64,000 nucleotides of DNA from positions 4,316,974-4,380,973 of the forward strand of contig JADCRB010000067.1 in NCBI GenBank assembly GCA_021464245.1, read 5' to 3'. The stretch is from Carallia brachiata. Lineage: Eukaryota > Streptophyta > Magnoliopsida > Malpighiales > Rhizophoraceae. The notes beneath the pieces are model-generated. The model did not search any database. It saw nothing but the letters and a program-made list of their open reading frames with translations, and was not told where the DNA came from. The position numbers and the translations under genes were made by a program. Shown here piece after piece: positions 49,681 through 62,254 of this stretch (the stretch's first letter is position 1; the number at the start of each line of letters is the position of its first letter).

Positions 49681-52600
49681 AACAAATTGCCTTCGAAGAC
49701 TTTCTTATTTTGGGGGAAAAAAAAATATAAGATTTGGGTTGTTGAACAGCTATGCGCATGCAGCGTGCCTGTTGAGGCGCTATTTTTTTTTTTTTTTTCC
49801 TGCTTTTCGTTCAGACCCTAAACTTTATTGCAATCAACGTGCTGCAAATTAATTTTTGTGCAATATAATAAGTTCACTTTTTTTGTACTAATCAGTGAAT
49901 TTTCTTCTGATAGGTCATTTCCGATTAGACGATATCTAATTTTAATCTCAAAGTGCAAAAACTCTTGCGTTAAAAAGTTTCAAATTCCAATTTTATCAAA
50001 TTTCTACAAAAAGGGCCTTTAATTTTTGTTCCAAAATTAAAAAGGACTTTAATTTCGATAAGAAAAAAGAAGACATCTAACTTGTTGATTTTTCTATTAA
50101 AAAAATCTATTTTTTTTGTGGACAAAGGCAATATATAATAATTTTTAATTCATATATAAAATAATTATTTTATTTAAAAATTTAAACTACTAAATGAAAT
50201 TGTGAACCATATAAGTTTTGATGCGATCCTGAAAAAGGAGTGGACGCCGTTCCACTAAATTTTCACTTGCACTAATAGATTCGTGTACCCTACCGCACAC
50301 ATAAGTTAGTACGAGCCGTCATGAAAAAGAGTTGGTAGGCGTGATGGTGATGCTGAAGCCGCGGATGAAGCTGATGAAAATTAAACGTGCCTTTGTAATG
50401 TGTTCCTCGTGCAGAGTCTCAAAATCTCTGGTCCCAAAGAAATTTCCACTCAGTAACTATACCATACTGGAAAAATGGGCTGTTGATTTTCCAACATAAT
50501 TCTCCATTTCCACTCTCTCTTTTCTCTTTACTCCTAATAAGGTAATTATCTTCCAATGCTCACGTCTAATTTTGTACTCTAGGAAAATGAAATCAAGTAA
50601 AGCTTAGCACCTACTGATCCATTCTGATGCATCAGAAAACAAAAAAAAAAAAAAAAAAAATCTAGCAATTGTGTTCCACTAGTGCAAAACACATCTTGTG
50701 GTTGACACGATTCTTAATTATAAGCGAGCACACCCACAAGAAACACAGAGATATACGTTGATTATAGAAGGGTTATGAAAATATCAGACACTTCCATGGG
50801 AAAGACGGCTTTTTAGAAACTATAATTGAGGATTGGCATATTTGTGCTTTAGACAAGAGTATTTTATACAAGAAAGAAATATCTTAAGCTTTCTAGGAAA
50901 ATCAAGATTTTATGCTCATCAGAAGCCACATTTTGCAAAATTGGTGTTGCTTGTTTGGATGCCACTGTGTTTTGGCAGTTTTAATTATATAATGAAAGCA
51001 TACACATAGTCACGAGAAAAGTGAAAAATAAATTTGATATATTATAATCAACTGCTTTTTTTTGTAATAAAAAATAAAAATATTTTTTGATCTTTTTTTT
51101 TTATAAGAAAAAAATGTCTGGCTGCAAAAAAAGAAAATTAATTTTAATGTGTTGATTCTATATTTTATTTTTTTTTTATTACTATATAATCGGACTCTTT
51201 GGTCATGTGAGCATTTTGATGCTCTCACCAAACTGTCACGCAATTGCCCATTTAAGGGTGGTGACCTTTTTATTTGTGGCTCCACGAGTGGTGGGTACCA
51301 AACATTCATTGTTGGGGCCAATTTTTCTTGGAGTTTAGCTTTTAGCCATTTTGGCCAGAGAGTTTGACTTCAAAATACCTAATTTGCCAAAAATAGAAAA
51401 TTGACATATAGAAAATTAAGGAAATTCTTAATTGCTATGACCGGTGGGCTTTCATCAACCACGGAAACCCGCCCACACAAAAACAGTCAAGTGCTTGACA
51501 AGCACTTGATTATTCTCCCTTTCACATTTCTTTCTTTTGCAGGCTTTTCTTTCTTATCCTTTTCCCACAAAACAAACAGACCGTAAAGGATCCAATTACG
51601 AAACAAAGAAATTCAAACACAATGGGAGAAAAAAGGGGGTTGAATTCTTGTCATGTAGCCATTAGCATGACATCATTTTTCTTTTTAATTATTTCTATTA
51701 AAAGACTCGAAATTAAGATTTATAGTATTAAAAAAAAACTCTAATACTATTTAGTATAATATGACTTATCTTATTAAGTGCATATAATCATTTGTTTCTA
51801 ATATTAAAGTTTGAGGTTCAACTAGTCTGAAACTTTAAGTTAAAACAAAAGAATTATATCTAACTAAACCAAAGTTGCATTTTAATTTTTGATTTCAAAT
51901 TAATAACACAAACATATCTAACATGCTAGATACGCAATCTACAAAGCGGTGTTTTTTTTTTTTTTTTGCCCAGAATCTACGAAGGGGTAAATCAAAATTG
52001 TTTGTGTGTTCTGAGAATTGGATCGGGACAATTGGTTCGACCGAAACAGTTGAAAACTGAACTGATAAATAGGTTAACCGTTTTCTTTTTTTTTTATTTT
52101 TATTAATTCAGTCCGATCATTGGTTAATCTAAGCTACGTTACACTCTCATGAAAAATATATTTAATTCTATCATGATGTATATAATTGCTGGACCCAAAT
52201 CAACTCTAGCAATTATGTTGGATTAAATCGATGTGAAAAGAAACAGTCTAGTCTCTCTTTTCTTTGCTTTCTCTTCTACTCTGTTTGGTTTATGTGAAAA
52301 GGGGATAACTTCGAGAAAGTCTTAAATTTCTGAGACTTATGCAATTGGTTCTTAAAGTTTTTTTTGAGTTTTCAAACTTGGTCTAAACATTTAATTTTCA
52401 TCTTAGGGTGTGTTTGTTTCCTGTAAAACATTTTATAGGAAAAAATTTTACAGAGTTTTTCGGCGTTTGTTTCACAGAAAATATTTTATATAGGTAAAAT
52501 TTGGGGAAAATTTTCAGATTTTCAGGTAAAATAACTTTTCCTTTTGCAGAGTTGAAGTTATTTTCAAGAAAAATACAAACTGTAATATAAGTAAGTGATA

Positions 52601-54547
52601 AAAAAATTATTATTTTCACTACAAATATTTTATAAATGTAAATTATTTTACATTTAACAGACGGATCCTTAGAAGATATCTTTTTTCTTTTTTGATGAAA
52701 GCTGTTAGACATTTATTTTGACTTAGAGGATACCATATAAAAAAATCTACAATGTTTGTTTTACGTGCTTGGTCCAGCTGCTTTATGTGATTCAATTAAT
52801 AAATCCAATAGAACGAAGGTATAGAAGAAAAAAGGAAGCAATGCAATATGTAAGAAAATGCAATGTGAAACTGTTTTTTTTTTTAGTCTGTACAAAAGAT
52901 GACAAGTCGTCGTTAAAGGAATGGAGGGTGAGGAACTCCAGCCTCCTAAGTGAGGCCATAATCTCAACTAACTCGGCAAATTGAGTACTTTAACATGAGA
53001 TTTTCTTGTTTTTATATTTTCTCTAATTTTATTATTTATTTTTTGGATTTTTAAAATTATTAGAGCAGCGATAGGACTTCCATTTTATTATTTACTAACA
53101 ATACCCACATCTCTAGTTCAGCCCGTCCGACTTGGGCCATGTAGGCCCAAGTATCTGATTCCCGCTGGCAGTCTGCATATGCCGCAGTCATCAGCCCTCC
53201 TGGCCCAACCAGCTTGGTCCATCTTCACGGAATCACGGCTACTAAGCGAATTTGACATTGAAGTACCCGATGACACAGTCTATAGCAACCCTCGTCACTC
53301 GTGTCCGTGGCCCTTTTTATTGAATTTGAAAAAAAATATATATATATATATTGTCAGTATATAGAACATTGTAATTGTTAAATAAAGTCGGATGTTACTA
53401 GTTAATATCCCTATTTAACCTTTTCATATGGGAGATTTATCATCTGAGTACTGATAAGTTTGAACGTATTTCTGTTATAGTTTATCCAGTGATTATTGAA
53501 TTTTAGACCTGACATCTAACTATCCCTAAATCCTTTAAACGCAACACTGGGCTAAGACACCCAATGTACATGTCATGGGGATTGTTATGTCATGGGGATT
53601 GTTGGAGAAGAGATTTGAAATTAGATCAACTTGGTGAAAATACGTAGTATCGTCATCCAAACTATCACCTTAAATAGTGTGCCCTCGACTCAAATCACTT
53701 GCCATTGGAACCTATTATATGAAGTACTTATCTTTAAGGGAAATATTTGTTGGGACATTTTAGGTTGAATCAAAAATTTAAAAAAATAATAAATAAATAA
53801 ATTATTAAATATTATTGAATAAATTACATAATTATTTTGACACTATCTAAAATACAATCATGCAGTAAAACTTAATTATTAAAACCTAATATTGCTAGTA
53901 TTGAATACCTTTCCAACTTTGAAAATACCGAGAAATCCTCAACAATTATTCTTTTGTGTTTTATACCATATTTGATAATCTTTTATACAACATAAAATAA
54001 ATTTTCAAGATTTTATATTATTTTATTGTATATTTCTCTTAAATGTTATATAAAATATTATTTATATAATATAAAATATTATGTATATAACATAAGGGCA
54101 TTTTACATTCATATGCATTCACAAAATTATGCATTTCCCTTATACTAATAATATTTAGTTTAAATTTTAGAGTACTAAGACTAGACTTTTTAGCTCGACT
54201 TTTCCTGGCCTTTCCTTTATCTAGAACGAGTCTTGGATCAGTTTCCTCGAGTCGAACCCCTATTATTAGTATCAGCTGCAGCCAGTAGAATTTTGTGTCT
54301 ACGCCAGTTTTTAAATGCCATATTGGCGGCGGCGCTAAATGGATAGGATGTGTTCAAAAAAGCACTAACACATATATCAGATATTTGTGTATTAAATGAT
54401 ATTTTAATTAAAATTAAATTTAATATTTTTAAAATAAAATTAATAATTTTTAAAATATAAAAATAACAATATTTTAAAAATTATTAATTTTATTTTAAAA
54501 AAATTAATATTAATTTTAATTAAAATATCACACAGAAACACGAACCA

Positions 54548-55565
54548 TTAATATTTTTTTCGCACAAAGTCACTAACCAAACGTATGTACGTCTTCAAAT
54601 TGTGACACGTGGCAACGTCGACGGTCTTCAAGTACGGAGAGTCCATGCTGCTAACTCGGAACTCTCGTCCAATCTCAGCGTACACCCATTTTGCATCTAC
54701 GCAATTCTGGATCCAGCTAGGCTTTGCCACGTCATTGTCCACGATAATTATGAACCTCGAGATTTTTGTTATTACATCGTCCGAGTTCACTATTCGAAGG
54801 ACTTTCGTGCCTTGTTTCTCCAACTCTTGTCGGAAGCAGCGGTTGCCGATGCGGGGCCCGCCGAAGGAGATGACGGTGATGAACGGTGCACGACTGAAGG
54901 TGGTTTTGATGTCGTAGGCCGCCAAAGTGGCGAGGGCAGCGCCGAGGCTGTGGTCGGTTATAGTTATGCTAAGCGGCTCGTCGCCGTAGGATTGAAGTAG
55001 CCTTTTAATCTCTTCGCAAACCATTTCTTGTAGGCTCTGGCCCGTTGGGCTTGCCGAGGTGTAAAGGCTCAAGAACCCACATTGCCCCATGGGCACATTA
55101 CTAGAGTTCGCCGCCGTCGCCGCCAGTGTGGGAAGGTGGGTGAGGGTTGCGCGTAGGTTTTCAACCCACTCGAGGCAAGTGGTAGTGCCTCTAAAAGCAA
55201 TTACCACATCTCTTCTTCCCTGCCTGGCTATCTCTTCCTTATTCCTATAGACTACCACGTAGCCAATCCAAGAAGACTGGGTCCCCATCCAGCTTGGCGC
55301 TCTTTCCATTCAACGTGGTAGGCAGAACGTTGCATGTCCCATGTAAATATTTGGTTAACAAGTAGCCAGTGGCCGGAAAACCAGACCAGCCGAAAAAGGT
55401 CTTTTTGGGGTAACGGCAGGAGACGTAGGTCGGGGAAAAGGGATCAAAGTCGAAGTAAGTGTATGCGGCTTGAACAAAGTCTCCATAACAGAGAATCTCT
55501 CCACATAAAGTATCATCCAACGGGTCAAGCATCCCTTCCCAATTTCTAATACCTTGATATTCCAT
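54548..55565 (-). pseudogene. Decayed DAD1-like phospholipase A1 paralogue
   Basis: It aligns along its length with the lipase at 44732-46091: MEYQGIRNWEGMLDPLDD near the start, GRRDVVIAFRGTTTCLEW, SFGGPRIGNR, NSDDVITK and a C-terminal ATCHNLKTY. Several lesions are visible. The frame shifts by one base near 55325-55330. Just after it, the Trp codon expected before MERAPSW reads TGA. The lipase box reads DHSLGAA instead of GHSLG. No in-frame Met is found for a transit peptide: the sequence upstream of MEYQG stays open back to a TGA next to a SINE-like insertion. The downstream 253 codons are still open, so loss is fairly recent. Multiple independent changes make sequencing error an unlikely full explanation. 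Confidence 0.85.
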
Positions 55566-55689
55566 CCGCCGGCTGTCGAGTTTATTAGTAAGTGGTCGAG
55601 GTGGCGTCGACCGGAATGCGGTAGACGATGCTTTTAGTTTCAGACCGCCACCAACTGGCTTAAGATACCGGTTTTTTGCTGCAAACCTT

Positions 55690-55830
55690 TTTTTTCAGTC
55701 TTTTGGGTTCAGCGAAGGTAATACATTGGACACTCATCGTCAGCGTTATACATGGTAGTGTAGGTCCCATCGAAAAAGAAGAGGTCTCACTTGATCTTCC
55801 AAACCGCTGAGCTATCAGCTCTACAAATTA
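55690..55830 (-). mobile_element. SINE-like element upstream of the lipase pseudogene
   Basis: Read on the minus strand, the head AGCTGATAGCTCAGCGGTTT resembles a tRNA A-box region. A TTTTTCGATGGGACC stretch may be a weak box B, and the element ends in AGACTGAAAAAAAA directly against the pseudogene's upstream frame. A target duplication was not found. Confidence 0.4.
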
Positions 55831-57248
55831 AAAAAGAAAAAAAAAAGAAAGAAGCCTTTCTTTGATCTTATGTTAGTAAAGGCTTTTGACCCTGAGGGCA
55901 AGGACAAGGGGAATGAGAATTTTATAGACAAGTTCTCAATTATTTACTATGTTTTACTATGTTGTGTTGTTGGGTTCAATTATATAGGGAGTTTGGAGGG
56001 GTCTATTTGTTATTTATAAAGAAAAAGAACACACAGAGAGGGAGTAAAATACCATGAAATAGAATTTTCAAATGCAAGGGTAAGGTTGACCTTGAATGAA
56101 GACATAGGGAGAATCTAGGAAAATTAAATGAAAAGGTTTAGATAGATAAAGAGAGATTAAATGTAATTAAGCCACAAGCTCATTGATTAATATTAAAAGA
56201 TACAATAACAAGAGAAAAGGAATGTAGAAGATTTTGACTATTTGTTTTTAGTGCAACTCACCCATTAATTTTAAGGTCTTAATACGTATGCCAAGATGCT
56301 GAGTGGTAGGGGTGTTCGTGAGTTGGGTTGGGCAGATTTGGAGGTAAATATGCATCTAATTCGATATTGACGAGTTGGATAATTATCCATTCGCATCTAA
56401 TTCGTCATATAACTCAATTCATCTGATCAAATCCATCATCGGCGGATTGAATTGAATCAATTTTGAAAGATTATACACAATAAAAAAAATTATAATATTT
56501 TTCAATTTATTTCTATTATCAATCATCAATGTTTTTACTTTACTAAATTTATTATTATAATGTATATATTATATTTATTTATAATTTTAAATATATATGA
56601 AAATTTATCAAGATCTAATAAAAAATTATATTAAACTAATTTTACTTAGTAAAAAGTATTTAAAATCAATTTACGAACAATTATATATAATTCACAATAT
56701 TAAATTATATATATATATATATATATATATCAGTGTACGTGGACGAGATTGTTGGCCGCAAGAAAGACGGCACAAGATTTTTTTTATTTTTTTTTATTTT
56801 TTTTGCTTTTGGCTGGTTGACCTGTAAAGGAAGGGGGCAAAATACCAGAGTGAATATGATCCCTGCCAGACATATGTAATGCCTTAGCCAGTAGACGAAA
56901 GTGTACACCATCTTCATCTAGTCCTCTATCTGTTGCGGGTCGAGGACTCCTTCTCCTTCCCCTTCTTCAAACTCCGATTCGTATTTTTCATAGAGAAATC
57001 TCTGATCAAGGATAGAACAAGATCCATTTTGCATCATATCTAAGGGACTCCTTGGTTCGGGCCGAAGAAGCAATGTCACTCGATCATGTCCCTGTCTCTC
57101 TCCATTATTTATTTGTACTTCAATTGTTGCAGCATACAGTATTTGAGTGTGATAGCTTACATATCCATAAACAAGGACAACAAATAAGCCTCTAGTCCCA
57201 AATTTACATATCCAAAAAGGCTCTCAAAAATGGCCATGTATTCTCTGA
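55831..57248. other. Gene-free spacer with a hAT-like MITE end
   Basis: TAGGGGTGTTCGTGAG near 56306, followed by TTGGGTTGGGC, matches the left end of common plant hAT MITEs; the right end is not clear. A (TA)n tract is at 56706-56730. Bases about 56870-57248 are probably the 3' flank of the RING ligase gene. Confidence 0.45.
56706..56730. repeat. (TA)n microsatellite
   Basis: About 12 uninterrupted TA units. Confidence 0.9.
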
Positions 57249-60200
57249 TCAATTTTTAGCATTACTTTCTTTACTCACCCATTGCTTGACTCGATTTCTG
57301 GGGTTTTGTTGCCTGCGCTTCCTCCTACCTGAGTTCCTGTGATAGTTCGACGCGCCTCTATTCGAAGAACTACTAGTATTTGCCTCTTTGGAGACTGTTG
57401 GGTGGTCACTTTGATGGTGCTCAAGGAGGATTTCCATGTTGGTTGGCTGGGTAGGTGACAAGATTGGCTGAGGCAGAAACATTCCCGGTAAAACCACTAG
57501 GTCTCTTTTTGGTTCAATTAAGCCACTGTTTTCTTCTTGTAATTTCAATATGGCTTCAAACTTCTGTCTTCTAATTTTCTCTGAATCAGACTGCAGGAGC
57601 TCCTCGTCATCATCGGACTCTCCTTCTTTAGAACCCTGATCAACATAATAAGCTATTAGATAAAAGGACACCCTGCAAAGTTGGTAATCCAAGCAGTACA
57701 ACAGTAATATTTCCAAGTTTATAGTGAGACTAGCACTGAGCTTTGTAAGAGCAGCATGTTCAGGCCAGAGAGCATAATCCAATGAAGTCACATCACCGGC
57801 TCGGATACATCCATCAAATGAGAAAGGGGAAAATACAGGAAAAAGGAAAGCAAAAAAGTAGCAGAAAGAATTTCTTGTCGACTTACCTAATTTTCACATT
57901 GAGGGCTTTTAGCATCACAATCTTTTACTTCATTGAGTTGCACAAAAAATCTAGATTTAATTTTTCCTTTCTTTGGAAACTGGAAAAGCCACTAAAGGGT
58001 GTTCCAATGTACAAGACTCACTCTGTGGAGTCTGAGGAAGGACTATACATCTGCAGCCTTTACCCTCATTTTTACATAAAGGCTGTTTGCGCAACTAGAA
58101 CTCGTGATCCTCTTGTTACAATAGAGTAATCTTATTGTTACTCCAAGACTTGTCCTTGAAGGCTAGTGTCACAAATGTGAAAGATAAATATGTCCAGAAA
58201 AATCTGTGTTTTTGATTTTAGACAACATACCAACCGAAAGGAATATGTTCCAACTAAGTCGATCACATGCTCAAAATCCTTGGCCTGAAAAACCTTGCGG
58301 CAAACAGGGCAGTTGCCCATAATTCCATCCACTCTTCCATGCATATCTACACCATATTCGTCACAAGAAGTTAAACACATATAAAAAAAAAAAATTATAG
58401 TGTCACAAGAAACATTATGCTTAAAGAGAACCACACCTAACATCATAAGTTCAACTTATCAATAACAGAAGACAGGAAACATGGAACACAAAGAGGAAGA
58501 GAAAGCAATCCCAAAGGTGGGGAGCAAGGGGGGAGCATCTGATATAACATTTTAAACATCAGTTATTGGATTGTAAAAAATAACAGTAACCACACAGCTA
58601 TTTTTACGCACAATCCAGATGACAACAAGAAAGAATGCTCCTTAAAGTCTCATATACTTCAGTTCAAGTGAGCAGGTTAGGATTTCAAACTGAGGGCACT
58701 AACATCCACAGATTGGAAATGTGTACCACCTTGTCTATAATATCATTCACTATATAAAGAAAATTCCCCTTTTCCATGTACCACAGATAAGGAGAAGTTA
58801 TCTATTTATTTATTCATTTCATTTTGACAATACCTCACAAGATAACTAATCTCAGATATAAGAGAACAGCCAAAAAAAAAGAAAAGAAAAGAAAAAAGAA
58901 GGAAAAAAAAACAATAACAAGAAAACAATTCCTGATGCTTAGCCAAAATAATCCTTATCCTTACTCAAATTGTCACTTGGCAAGCACCCTAAATTTTTAC
59001 ACCAACATACCATCCCGATATTCCGTGTCCCTGATGGGCTGCAGATTTGCTGTTTTTGAGATATCATTGTTGCTTTCCTTCTCTTTTTGGAGCCAATCCC
59101 CCACCTTGTAATGCATTGACTGCCATAATTTGAATGACAGCACAGAAAGTTGCAGCTGTTAGATATGAAGAAGCTAACTCATACCTAGTAGCTACAACAA
59201 AAGAATGGAGAAGTCTACCTGTGAAAGCAATGGAAACAAGACATCAACTTCATAAATGGTAAGGTCTCACTCTGTTCATCTTCTGCAACCAAAGGGTCCA
59301 AACACAACGGGCAATCGCCATCTGGATGATTCATAATGGAGAGATACTCCACCGCTTCCTATATAACACATACATGTGTATATATATGCATCTCATCAAT
59401 TGTGACAGATATATTAATGTCTAAAGAAGAAATTACAGAGAAAGGAAGAGATGCAAACCTCTGCCTGCTTCAAGAAAATAATACTCAATCACAGAGTAAA
59501 CATGTTGAAACTAAAGAACAATTGGAAAAATGACAACCAGACAATTTAAGTTTTTTCTCAATATAACAAACTAAATCTAATGGTTTGAACAGGCAATTAT
59601 CAAAAAATTAAAAAAATGATTGTTTCGGCTAAAATTTGGCAGTTAGAGATGAATTTTGAGCATATTGATTGGCTTCAAATTGGACAAAACACCGCACAAC
59701 TTAATATAAGGAGACACTTCCAATTATGCGAGATCAACGAGACAACTATGAAACATGAAATCAACTAGACAACTTCCAATAATGTTTTGAGCCTGTGATG
59801 GCGATGGTCAACAGATCTCCACAGTAACGAAAGAAATTGCCATGACTTCCTAAGTCTCGTGCTCTTATGATTTTCACAACTCAGAATGGCACAAAGCAAT
59901 ATGCTGATACATCTTGCTCAGTAATTTGTTCCCAACAAAGGACTACAACAGTTCTATACGTAACGTACCTCGCAAAGTTCTACAAGCATCAGACAAGAGG
60001 AGAGCTCAAATGCCTTGTCTTCTATTCTGGTCACCAGATGCTTCTGCCTTTGCTCATCAAGACCCTTGGATTCTGCAAGATAAATATGGGGCGGCTCCTT
60101 TGGATACTGCCACACAACATAGGTGAAGGTTGGTCCGGACACACACACACACACAAAGAGGCACAGTAGGTAGCGCATGATGACACTGTTATCTAATATA

Positions 60201-60994
60201 GGGCCTTAACAATGCATTGCAAACAACAAAACAGAGACCTAATACTTTTCACTTTATAATTGATATGTTATGAATGCTGAAAGGTACCTGAGAACCTGCT
60301 CGTATCCCAACAACAGCTTCCACAAACTGCAAGAAAGAAAAGCAGAGTCATATACGAAACACAGAATGGTGGGTGGGGCGGGGAATATGCATTACGGATA
60401 GACAAAATGGTTAACAAACACAGTGAATATCACATAGCATAACGGATTGAAAGTACAATTGAAAAAGTAGAAAGCATAAAGCAGGCTTTCAGCATACATA
60501 CATACAATACAAGCAATCAAAACCAATGCAGCAGTTCTCTCATCTTTCAATATTGCTGGTAACTTATTTCAACAGTAAACCTCAAAAAGTTTAAAGATTC
60601 AGTCTTTGATTGTTGGTAAGTCAAACAAGAGCAAAAATACGTGAATACATTTAGTGAGACATGTACAAGACAAACGAGTAATCTAACACCATCCAATAGT
60701 ATTAGTATCTTTCACGATCCAACCGTTCATCACTGCTCCCACCACGACAGTTTTTCTGGTCGAACAAACCCCATAAAGCTAGTTTCTTTTTCCTTCTTAT
60801 TTTTTTTTTGGTGGAAAAAAAAAACCTCAACAAAATTGGGGGAAACCGAGAATCCCACGACAATGGCTAATGCTATTTTTTTTTTTAATTAACCAAGATC
60901 TGTGATTGATCACGTTCACCAATCACCATGTTAGGGCCAACAAGCCCCCAAATATACAGCAATAGAAGCCATAAGAAGAAGGAAGGAGAGAGAG

Positions 60995-61064
<70 letters not shown>

Positions 61065-61202
61065 GGAAGAGACGTCGGCGGTGCGGGGCTTGAGGCGGAG
61101 GAGAAGATGGGGAGGGAAAGAATGAAGAACCACGCATTCTTCTCCGTACACTGCTTGCACCGCTTCCACTTCCATCCTCACTTCTTCTTCTTCACCCGCC
61201 AT
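57249..61202 (-). CDS. RWD-RING E3 ubiquitin ligase, RNF25-like (one base missing in exon 5)
   Basis: Seven exons on the minus strand: 61059-61202, 60288-60326, 59969-60106, 59219-59358, 59011-59119, 58231-58346 and 57249-57635, encoding about 357 residues. An RWD domain (about 1-107) has EVEAVQAVYGEEC and YPKEPPHIYLAESKGLDEQR. The RING follows: CPLC (123-126), CFHCFHSQC (148-156), a long insert, and CPVCRK. The C-terminal 129 residues are polar and end in an Arg/Lys-rich tail. The RWD-RING order is that of mammalian RNF25/AO7; the plant protein is expected to ubiquitinate unknown targets. In exon 5, a run of five G gives a frame shift right after CITRW. One more base restores WLQKEKESNNDISK and gives the phase needed by exon 6, so a base is missing. 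The exon 1 donor is built from a CT microsatellite. Confidence 0.92.
57990..58150 (-). mobile_element. SINE in the last intron of the RING ligase gene
   Basis: On the minus strand it reads GATCACGAGTTCTAGTTGCG (box B-like), AACAGCCT, then GGGTAAAGGCTGCAGATGTA, CCTTCCTCAGACTCC and GGAACACCCTTT. This order matches a widespread plant SINE family (GGTCACGAGTTCGAG ... GGTAAGGCTGCGTACA ... CCCCAGACCCC ... GGGCTGCCCTTT). The copy is diverged but recognisable. Ends are approximate. Confidence 0.75.
60997..61057. repeat. Compound (AT)n(AG)n microsatellite at a splice donor
   Basis: About 14 AT units are followed by about 16 AG units. On the minus (coding) strand the CT run starts immediately at the exon 1 donor of the RING ligase gene (CAG|GTCTCTCTCT). 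Confidence 0.9.
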
Positions 61203-62254
61203 TTTTTTTTTCCCCTTCTTCTTCTCTGAAAATCTCTCTCCTTTGGGGCCGGGAATTAAGAGATGGAGAATGGAATGGAGGCGGCCAGATGGGAAATTTG
61301 CAATTGGGAATGCTAAGGCCCGACTGACTACGTAAAAGGCAGACGGTCCATCAAATATGAACAAGAACAAAAGAATTTTATTAAGAATTTTTTTAGAATG
61401 ATTCCAAATGATAATTTAGTAATAATTTAACATATTTTTATACTTTGAGTTAAAAGTTTGAATTTTCATATTTATGTTCCTCATGACTGAATTATGCTAG
61501 GACTTTTTTAAGATATAAGCTTTGATGTACGGTGTTGAGTTTGAACTCGCTTGTTTGAACTCTTGTGACAAAATTATACTCGTCCTTATTAGTACTTGAG
61601 AGGTGAATCTATGATTTTGAAATAATTAAATAAAATTTAAATAAATAGGAATTATTCCGATCCCGACCCTTTTAAAATTTTTATTTGTTGGTCAAAAAAC
61701 AACTTTTTTAGAACGATCTAATATAAGTATAATATTGTTTTAGTAATTTTATGTTATTTTTTTTTTTCTAAAATAAGTATCATATTGTTTTAGTAATTTT
61801 ATTTTAGTTTTTTTTATTCAATGTTCTTTTCTAATGTAATTTAATTAACTCGTTAAATAAACATTTCACGTATTCTAAATAAAATGATGATATATATTAC
61901 TAAAATTATATCAAGAAACATCTGAAATTTATGATTATAGAAAAAATTATTCAATCTTATTTTTTTAGTTTAACGATGTTAAAAAAGTGAATAATTATTT
62001 TTATAATTGTAAATTTTGAGATATTTTACTCTTTTAAAGAATGTATATATTTTCTAAAAACTAATTTAAATGCAACGAAAAATATATGTATGTGACTCAT
62101 TTGACTAAGTAAACTTAATAATATTGTATTTAAAAAATTTTGAACAAATTTTTTACTTATGCTATAACAAAACATATTGTTTTAATTTTTTTCCCCTTTG
62201 TTTTTAATTTTAATTTTTATTCTCTTAAGTTTTTACGAATAAATGGTATCAAAT
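61203..62254. other. Upstream region of the RING ligase and AT-rich spacer
   Basis: The first about 150 bp next to the ATG are GC-richer and likely the leader and promoter. The rest is AT-rich with no supported gene. Confidence 0.45.

Larger units (their letters stand above)
46187..54547. other. 8.4-kb gene-free stretch between the two lipase copies
   Basis: AT-rich throughout. It contains the ATA microsatellite at 46972-47005, poly(A/T) runs (49431, 49785, 50641, 51952), a possible small inverted-repeat element at about 49475-49680, and a GC-richer block at about 53110-53320 of unknown nature. A box B-like sequence on the minus strand near 48275 suggests a SINE relic. I find no recognisable coding region. 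Confidence 0.5.

Noticed and set aside
55785..55830. tRNA-like D-arm on the minus strand (TAGCTCAGCGGTT)
   Set aside because: The remainder does not fold as a tRNA; treated as a SINE head instead.
60885..61370. 161-codon frame running through RING ligase exon 1 and the microsatellite
   Set aside because: It is exon 1 read through its donor into intron 1; the LSLSLS and YIYIYI stretches are translated CT and AT repeats.
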